This document shows, in pieces, positions 57,776 through 64,000 of a DNA stretch of 64,000 bases. Position numbers and translations under genes: made by a program. The notes beneath the pieces were generated by a model, which was not told the DNA's origin, did not search any database, and saw only the letters and a program-made list of their open reading frames with translations. The stretch is from Macrostomum hystrix (taxonomy: Eukaryota > Platyhelminthes > Macrostomidae), in contig CATNEN010000015.1 in assembly GCA_950097015.1 (NCBI GenBank), forward strand, positions 156,501 to 220,500. Reading direction: 5' to 3'. Numbering within the stretch: position 1 is the first letter of the stretch; each line of letters opens with the position of its first letter.

Positions 57776-59736
57776 GTGGTTATTTTAGCAGCGCTGGTAT
57801 GCTCCTGAAACCAACCGTTACCAGCCCCCGAGAACACCCTACTTTGAGCCATAGACATAGACGTTCTAAATCAATACAAGCAGCCTCAGCTTTACCAGCC
57901 AATTCGTGAAACCACAGCTTAGCAGACTGCTAATAGTTAGCAGCTGCTAAAGTTCGCCATGAAACCAAACTTCAAGTAGCTGCGGTTATTTACCAGTTAC
58001 CAGTTGCTCATGAAATTGGTTAACGAAATGGGCGGTTCCTGAGCCTCCTCGCTGCATCCGCCAGTCGGACGCACCCTGCAGCTAAGTCTAAGTAAGAAAT
58101 GTCTATCAGGTGTCATTTCTATCAGTTTATCTAAGAGTAAGTGAAAAATCAACAGCCAAATGAGACATGCTACAGATACGTACAGTAACTGTATTAAATT
58201 ATCGAATTCAAGTACGCTGGCGAGTTACCAAGCCCGCTATAGTGCCCCCCAGGTTGTCTTCAGCTGCCAAAGTGTAAAAGTCACATCGGCAAAAAAGTGA
58301 GAAAGCGCTGATAAAACTTCTGAATTTTTCAAATTCTCAGCAAGCAGTTTAGCTCCTCTCATACAAATCTCGCAAATTTTGAAATTAATCGAAAGATTTT
58401 TTGAGAGAATGTAGCCATAATCTTTTGTTAAGCTAAGAAAAGCATTTTTCTTTTAAGCGCCTAATAAAACGCTTGCATGTTCCTTTTGTACCGTGCACTA
58501 AGACCGTTAAGTCGTTAAATAGATATTATATCTATAACTACACCGCAATATAGTTTCTCACTTATTTTTAATTAATGCGCACACAGTACTACTGACTACT
58601 ATCGATAAACATTACAACTTGGGCTTCTAAAAGCCAACGCCATTCAATGTGAGGATATATAAGGAGGGGTCGAACAAAATACTAATTGGATTTCAAGATG
58701 AATTTCAAGGGGTTGAAAACTTAAATCAAGGGCTGATTTTATCTGAGCCGATTTTGAAGGATCGAATGGTGCAATATGTTTGCGACTTATGTCTTCTTCT
58801 TCTTCTTCTATAGGATATAGAAGAGTGGACTATTTATTTAGCGAAACTTGTCTTGAGAAAGCTTTTAGAGCATTGGCTAGAGCTGGTTAGACTTCTGACC
58901 GATAATTCTGCAGTTTGATGCTCAACCCAAACATATTTTTGTGTCCAAATTATGTCCAATGAGCAAGACACTTGACTCCCCAGTGCATCATTCGCACAGG
59001 TGTGAAATTCGGGTGGATGTGGCAGCAAAGTTTCACCTGTTGACTCTCTTCAGTTCGGTCTTGCCTTGGGCGCAATTTATCTAAATATTAGAAACTAAAA
59101 AAAGGAATATTTCTCTTTGTGATTGGACTCGGAGCATCAATTTGTCTGTGAGCAGTGCCGCCATGATTACCGAATTGTATTTCAGCCATCGTGCGAGGCA
59201 AAGCCTTCTGCATCGAAGCGTGAGCTTTCATTTCGCAGAAAACCTGGCTAGAATTCACCTGAGGGTGATGCATCAATGCATTCAATTTAGTCGCTGGTTT
59301 ATTCAATCCGCTTTGTCACTGTAGTCTCTAAGTGCTCTCGTTATATTCCAAATGCAAAAATTAGTTTCTTAAACAATTCAGTGAGTGCTTTGAAGCCTAC
59401 AGCCAAGCTGCCTGCAACAGTCTTCATAAAAATATTCGCCTATCGCAATCGGATATTTTTTGCAATTAAAAATTGATGCTAGGCATCGCCTGATCTTAAC
59501 TTTTCGGCCACCAAGCCAACCATTAACTATTTTTTCATAATTGAAAGACTTGATTTGCTTCGCAGAAGAATTTTACCTTGTCGAGCTCTGTCGTAGAACT
59601 GTTCTGATTTGCTGCCTGACGAATCGGAATTTTATATCACGACAGCGCTTCAATCATCTCCTAAAAATACGAGCTCGTAACACGCTGGAATGCCCATTGA
59701 TTATCTACTCAAAGAGCAGCACTAGACTCGGCTGAC
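57776..59736. other. Spacer with a SINE-like copy
   Basis: No gene was seen. A diverged family B SINE lies at about 58865-59050. The rest is AT-rich, with a (CTT)n stretch at about 58794-58809. Confidence 0.4.
58865..59050 (+). mobile_element. SINE-like repeat, family B, diverged copy
   Basis: It keeps GGTTAGACTTCTGACCGAT, GCTCAACCCAAA and GAGCAAGACACTTGAC in the order of the copy at 21765. Confidence 0.5.
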
Positions 59737-60522
59737 ATGCCATTGCTGGCTATTCTAATCCTCGGAGGGCTGTTCGCTGCTCTAACTGAACCAGCGAGTT
59801 CTGTCACGCTGTCCGCTGCCTTCTCTCTGCAGTTCGCTCGCTCGTGTCTCAAGCCCGACTTTCTGCTCGAAGAAGACATCAACCAAGTCGGTTCGCTACT
59901 GCACTGCAGCCTGGCCTGCCTACTGCGAGGCGGAAACTGCCATGGCTTCCGAATCACTGACGACGGCAATTCATCCACCTGCCAGACGATGGAGTTTAAC
60001 AGGTGCAGCCACGCGCTAAACAAGGCCGACTGCGACGCATTCAACTGGGTCTATGTGAGGAGTCTGGACGGCTTGCCCAGTGGCCAGCTGTGTCCCGCCG
60101 GCTACGGCAACGGGTTCCGCGGCTCGGTCTACAAGATGATCGGCGTTTCCAGCTGGACGGAAGGACTCAAGCGGTGTAACTCGCTTCCCGGACTCACCAA
60201 GTTTGCTGACGGAATCGACAAGTCGGAGGTGGAGTTCTTCCACACACTGAAGCCGACTCTCAACCGTGATCTAGGCTACTCAATGCGCTCATTCTACCTC
60301 GGTGGATTCCGGCCTTCCCCATCGAGCTCAGGAGCATGGCTCTGGCACGACTGCAGCACTGGCCTGCTGCCAGAGGTGTGGGGCGTCGACCAACCGAACG
60401 AGGGCGACCGGAATGACAGAACCAACATTTGGTACTCTCACACCTTTGGTGTGGACGATGAGTTGGCATCTGCGACCTTCCTGATCAGGGCTCTGTGCGA
60501 GTGCGTCAACCCGTTTGTTTAA
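59737..60522 (+). CDS. Secreted PAN/C-type-lectin-domain protein, copy 2
   Basis: Single exon, 261 residues, colinear with the gene at 53789. A signal peptide (hydrophobic residues 2-15), a PAN-like module (Cys 37, 57, 61, 68, 82, 90) and a C-type-lectin-like domain (CPAGYG, FYLGGF, WLW, Cys254/Cys256) are visible. The sugar-specificity triplet is QPN at 219-221 where copy 1 has EPN, so ligand choice may differ. Segments such as LDGLxxGQLCP and RALCEC(I/V)NPF are almost unchanged between copies while the PAN-like part has diverged. Likely extracellular. AATAAA at 60698 is a probable poly(A) signal. Confidence 0.82.
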   Translation: MPLLAILILGGLFAALTEPASSVTLSAAFSLQFARSCLKPDFLLEEDINQVGSLLHCSLACLLRGGNCHGFRITDDGNSSTCQTMEFNRCSHALNKADCDAFNWVYVRSLDGLPSGQLCPAGYGNGFRGSVYKMIGVSSWTEGLKRCNSLPGLTKFADGIDKSEVEFFHTLKPTLNRDLGYSMRSFYLGGFRPSPSSSGAWLWHDCSTGLLPEVWGVDQPNEGDRNDRTNIWYSHTFGVDDELASATFLIRALCECVNPFV

Positions 60523-60697
60523 GGACTAGTTTTGGATTCGGCAAAAAGCTTCTGAATGGAGAGGTTGACATGGAGAAAAGCATGCGATGAATGTCGCTCT
60601 CGTCAACTTTTAAAGTGCAAACGTATTTTTTTGCATAAACTGTTTGTTTTAAGGCCTGACTCGAAAACTGTGAAGCCCAGTAGTTTTAAACGCAAGA

Positions 60698-60703
60698 AAT
60701 AAA
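60698..60703 (+). terminator. Poly(A) signal of lectin copy 2
   Basis: AATAAA lies 176 bp after the stop codon. Confidence 0.5.
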
Positions 60704-60812
60704 CTTAAAATTAGAGGCTGTGCTTAGGCAGAAAAACACGGTTTCTTTAATAAGATCATGAACAATTAAAACTGCGCTGACTTTTGTCTTTGTATTCTGC
60801 CCGGGGGGGTTT

Positions 60813-61190
60813 CACAAACTCGAAATTTCACAACGTCAAAGCACCTTTCTTCACCAGGTCGAAAGTTCGCAAGGTCGAAATTTCACAACATCGAAAACTC
60901 GAAAAGCAGCTAATTTCATAAGGTAGAAACTTCATATGGTCGAAACTTCAAAAGCTCGAAACTTCACAATACACCAACGAGTACCTTTTTAAACAATAAT
61001 AATTTATAATCAATACATTACCAAAAGAAGTACTTCTCAGAGCTTTTGTCCCATGCTGGAAGTAGAAACAAAAATCTAACACTTGCATATTGATAGCTTC
61101 TGGGTTTGTCTTAAGATTAGAACAGTAGTGAATTTACCTTGTATTTCTTGTGCTGAAACAATTGCGACGTTGTGAAATTTCGAGCTTGTG
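60813..61190. mobile_element. MITE-like element with 25-bp inverted repeats
   Basis: Arms at 60813-60837 and 61166-61190 are inverted copies matching at 24 of 25 bases (core TCGAAATTTCACAACGTC). The interior repeats degenerate (T)CGAAA(C/A)TTCA motifs. It has no coding capacity. A target duplication was not evident. Confidence 0.45.
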
Positions 61191-61194
61191 ATAG

Positions 61195-61490
61195 CACCCC
61201 TTCTGCCCCCATTCACTCTTACGTTCTCTGCACTTTTCTTCGTAGATTGAACTGATCTCGTCCAGTTCAATCTAGTTCTTTCTCTCTCTTTATCTCTGCC
61301 CGCGGCTGAACTCTCACTCTCTCCCTTCCTCCTTTCTGATTGGTCGCCGCGTCACCCCAACTGCTGAACATTATTATTCTATATCCCCCTGTCGTAACCC
61401 CCAAGTGTGTGCAAGTGCCTGCCGTAATTTTAATCCCCAGCTGGTTCAATAAATACTATATCAAATTTTCCAGTGAGTTTTACACTCAGG
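61195..61490 (+). mobile_element. Diverged LTR fragment related to the element at 17103-19269
   Basis: GTTCTCTGCACTTTTCTT, CGTCCAGTTCAATCTAGTTC, a TTTCTCTCTCTTTATCTC run and TTTCTGATTGGTC follow the same order as the minus strand of the 350-bp LTR. The remainder has drifted. No internal region is attached, so it may be a solo LTR. Confidence 0.55.
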
Positions 61491-62120
61491 GCAGAACGAA
61501 TGGCTTTGTTTTACAGCAAGACTTCAGAATGGAGTTAGTGTCATCAGGATAATTCGATGATTCAGAAATATTCAGATGACTTCAGAGGAGAGCAAATCAC
61601 GTAGGCATACATATTCGATGGCTTTAAAGGAGAGTAGATCACATCAGGATCGTTTAGACGATGTGAGGACAATTTTCATAAATGTAACAATGACTTTTCT
61701 ATTTCACAAGTAGCTGCTTAAACTTCCATGTCAGCTTTTGTTCGATAAAATGGAAACTGTTGAGTTCTGTTTTGCCCCATAACAAAGTGTCGGCAACAAA
61801 ATGTAAAGTGGTAATATTGTTTGTCACTCTGAAGTAAGCATCTCTGAAGTATGCATATTTTTCACAATTTTCTTGGTTAATTAGTGCCTGCATTATATAG
61901 CTCACGATAACAAAGCTTCAGGTGTGTAGATAGTTCACGAGTTGTAGGTGAGTAGCAGCTCATTGCTCACTCAGGCCTGGTGCGGCCCAGCTTCCGGGCG
62001 CAGTCTGTTCGCCCCAGCGAAACACGGAAGCAGAACATGGTACCAACGACCGCTGTTCTGTAGGCTGCAGATGACAATGAAGAGTGACATGCTTTGCTAC
62101 TTTTGGGTTTAACAAATTTG
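61491..62120. other. Spacer
   Basis: No gene was seen between the LTR fragment and the 40-bp array. Confidence 0.35.
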
Positions 62121-62124
62121 AGGC

Positions 62125-62681
62125 TAGTCTGACCAAGCACTAGTAACTTGCGTCAGCAGATGCTAAGACTGACCAAGCACTGGTAACTTGCGTCAGCAGA
62201 TGCTAAGACTGACCAAGCACTGGTAACTTGCGTCAGCAGATGCTAAGACTGACCAAGCACTGGTAACTTGCGTCAGCAGATGCTAAGACTGACCAAGCAC
62301 TAGTAACTTGCGTCAGCAGATGCTAAGACTAACCAAGCACTGGTAACTTGCGTCAGCAGATGCTAAGACTGACCAAGCACTGGTAACTTGCGTCAGCAGA
62401 TGCTAAGACTGACCCAGCACTGGTAACTTGCGTCAGCAGATGCTAAGACTGACCAAGCACTGGTAACTTGCGTCAGCAGATGCTAAGACTGACCAAGCAC
62501 TGGTAACTTGCGTCAGCAGATGCTAAGACTGACCAAGCACTGGTAACTTGCGTCAGCAGATGCTAAGACTAACCAAGCACTGGTAACTTGCGTCACATGC
62601 TAAGACTGACCAAGCACTAGTAACTTGCGTCAGCAGATGCTAAGACTGACCAAGCACTGGTAACTTGCGTCAGCAGATGCT
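62125..62681 (+). repeat. 40-bp minisatellite at the 3' end of the anoctamin gene
   Basis: About 14 copies of GACCAAGCACTGGTAACTTG plus CGTCAGCAGATGCTAAGACT with few variants; one unit lacks 3 bp. Its last unit overlaps the final anoctamin codons and stop. Confidence 0.95.
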
Positions 62682-63685
62682 CATAATCTTCACCCTGGAA
62701 GGCAGTTCAAGGCAATTTCTATACTCACTCATGAAGGCCTTCCAGAGCATCCACAGCAACTTCGCCTTTGTCCAGAATCATCGGCACGTGAAAGTACTCC
62801 TGCAAATATTTGGACAATGCAAAATTTCAAGCTGCATTCCTAAAATCTGAACAGGTACAAAATCCGAGACTCACCCACTTCCGCCGCATCTGGAGCGTGT
62901 TAGCCTGGCCCTTGGAGCAGGCGCTGATCAGGTACTTCAGCAGGTGCATCAGGCCCTGAAGTTTTAGCAAAAGTGAATCTTCAAGAGATGAAAGGTCGAA
63001 AGTGATTTCGTTAACAAGCCCCCGCACTGACCGTGAATACAATGAATAGGATGAGACGGTTGGTGACGCTGCCCTGGGCGCCGTGCACCTCCAAGCTCTT
63101 GTTGGTGAAGGCCAGGATGGCGGCGGTGCTGTGGATGCCGGCGAAATTGAGCAGGTCGTGCAGGCGGCTCCACACAGCCAGGCCCGGCGCCGGCAGAGGC
63201 ACGGGTCGGCGCCGCCACTGCACCTGACCCTTGGCGTCCAGGCGCAGGTCGATCAGCAGAGCGAGCAGCACAACCAGCGGGGTGACGTAGCAGGCCGAGC
63301 CGAATAGCTGGGAAGGGATGGTTAGGAGTTCATGTCAGAATTTCGTGAAAGTTCCAGGCAGAGCAGAAACTTTGAGCCGCTCACCACCAGGTATCCATGC
63401 AGCGTAGTCTTCTCCAGGTGCTCATCAAGCAGCATGTCGCGGCTTTTCTCCTTGGCCAAGTTGCGCTCCCGAACAAGCCGCATCGCCTCGGCTGTTTGGG
63501 ACTTGCATTTGCTTCTTCCAGAAGACGCAGGAGGAGGATTTTCCTGGGCCAGCTGCCGCTCCATCGCAGCGAGTTCGCGCAGCTCGGCGGCGTAGACGGT
63601 GCGTTTGAAGCTGGCGCACGCCGTGCACAGAAGGCGACGGGCCGGCGCGGAGAGGCAGCGAGTCAGGCTGGGGTTTCCCAGACAG
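62670..63685 (-). CDS. Anoctamin (TMEM16) C-terminal exons, gene continues beyond the window
   Basis: Exons 63685-63385, 63307-63032, 62955-62875, 62799-62729 and 62694-62670 join in frame. The tail is an anoctamin of the ANO8/ANO10 type: LDEHLEKTTLHGYLVLFGS, a hydrophobic helix with LVVLLALLIDLRLDA, RRRPVPLPAPGLAVW, HDLLNFAGIHSTAAILAFTN, NRLILFIVFTGLMHLLKY and MRRKWEYFHVP. Anoctamins are multi-pass calcium-linked channels or lipid scramblases; ANO8/10 types act at ER-membrane contacts. The first visible exon encodes a long Cys/Arg/Glu-rich cytosolic insert. The donor at 63032 is GTCAGT, weaker than the others. The stop codon (62672-62670) falls within the last unit of a minisatellite. An upstream intron is filled by another array. 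Confidence 0.8.
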
Positions 63686-63764
63686 CTGCAGGGGTCGTTG
63701 AATTAGAAACAATCCGTTTCGAAACTCTCTGGCAGCTGCTCTACGAATCATTCCAGCTCCCCCA

Positions 63765-64000
63765 GCCACCCCAGCCTCCGCTCTCCCAGCCACCTCAGCC
63801 TCCGCTCTCCCAGCCACCCCAGCCTCCGCTCTCCCAGCCACCCCAGCCTCCGCTCTCCCAGCCACCCCAGCCTCCGCTCTCCCAGCCACACTAGCCTCCG
63901 CTCTCCCAGCCACCCCAGCCTCCGCTCTCCAAGCCACCCCAGCCTCCGCTCTCCCAGCCACACTAGCCTCCGCTCTCCCAGCCACCTCAGCCTCCGCTCT
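63765..64000 (+). repeat. 22-bp minisatellite in an anoctamin intron
   Basis: About 11 copies of CTCCCAGCCACCCCAGCCTC plus CG, running off the window end. The long open frames across it come from the repeat. Confidence 0.9.

Overview
The window is metazoan nuclear DNA. Genes are split by GT-AG introns, protein-coding exons are GC-richer than the AT-rich spacers, and the gene set is animal: a chromodomain protein, a receptor-tyrosine-kinase-like kinase, a TESK kinase, a kyphoscoliosis-peptidase (KY/hillarin) protein, PTPDC1, stonin, a rhodopsin-like GPCR, C-type lectins and an anoctamin. The very high load of minisatellites, nearly one per gene and mostly inside introns, would fit a free-living flatworm such as Macrostomum. 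That is a guess from genome texture, not from a diagnostic gene. Exons were joined by hand. Every junction quoted uses a GT donor and AG acceptor and keeps the reading frame, and most also rebuild a conserved family motif.

Layout. 1-2465 (-): 5' part of a chromodomain gene whose downstream exon is tandemly triplicated. 5.2-7.8 kb (+): kinase domain of an RTK-like gene, with a 19-bp minisatellite in its intron. 8.2-11.2 kb: three large minisatellites. 12.2-14.7 kb (+): complete TESK-like kinase. 14.8-16.9 kb: two more arrays and spacer. 16.9-21.4 kb: a 48-bp minisatellite split by a nonautonomous LTR retrotransposon, with a visible 5-bp target duplication. 22.1-28.2 kb (-): six-exon KY-domain gene. 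29.0-34.5 kb (+): five-exon gene for a 1294-residue, mostly disordered protein I do not recognise. 35.8-39.5 kb (-): PTPDC1-like phosphatase with a SINE and a LINE tail in its introns. 39.5-41.0 kb: AT-rich spacer. 41.0-45.2 kb (-): stonin. 46.4-47.4 kb: 67-bp minisatellite. 48.7-49.9 kb (+): GPCR. 53.8-54.6 and 59.7-60.5 kb (+): two intronless paralogous secreted PAN/C-type-lectin proteins, separated by a LINE tail and a decayed PIF/Harbinger transposon. 62.1-64.0 kb (-): C-terminal exons of an anoctamin, bounded by two more arrays.

Functional themes. Several genes touch actin, membrane traffic and signalling (TESK for cofilin phosphorylation, stonin for synaptic-vesicle endocytosis, KY for muscle or cytoskeletal anchoring, anoctamin for channel or scramblase activity), but nothing indicates they are co-regulated; this is ordinary animal gene order. 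The most unusual signals are the tandemly repeated symmetric exon in the chromodomain gene, the KY-domain protein that has lost its catalytic Cys and His, the retrotransposon nested in a minisatellite, minisatellites that run up to splice acceptors, and an anoctamin stop codon supplied by a minisatellite unit.
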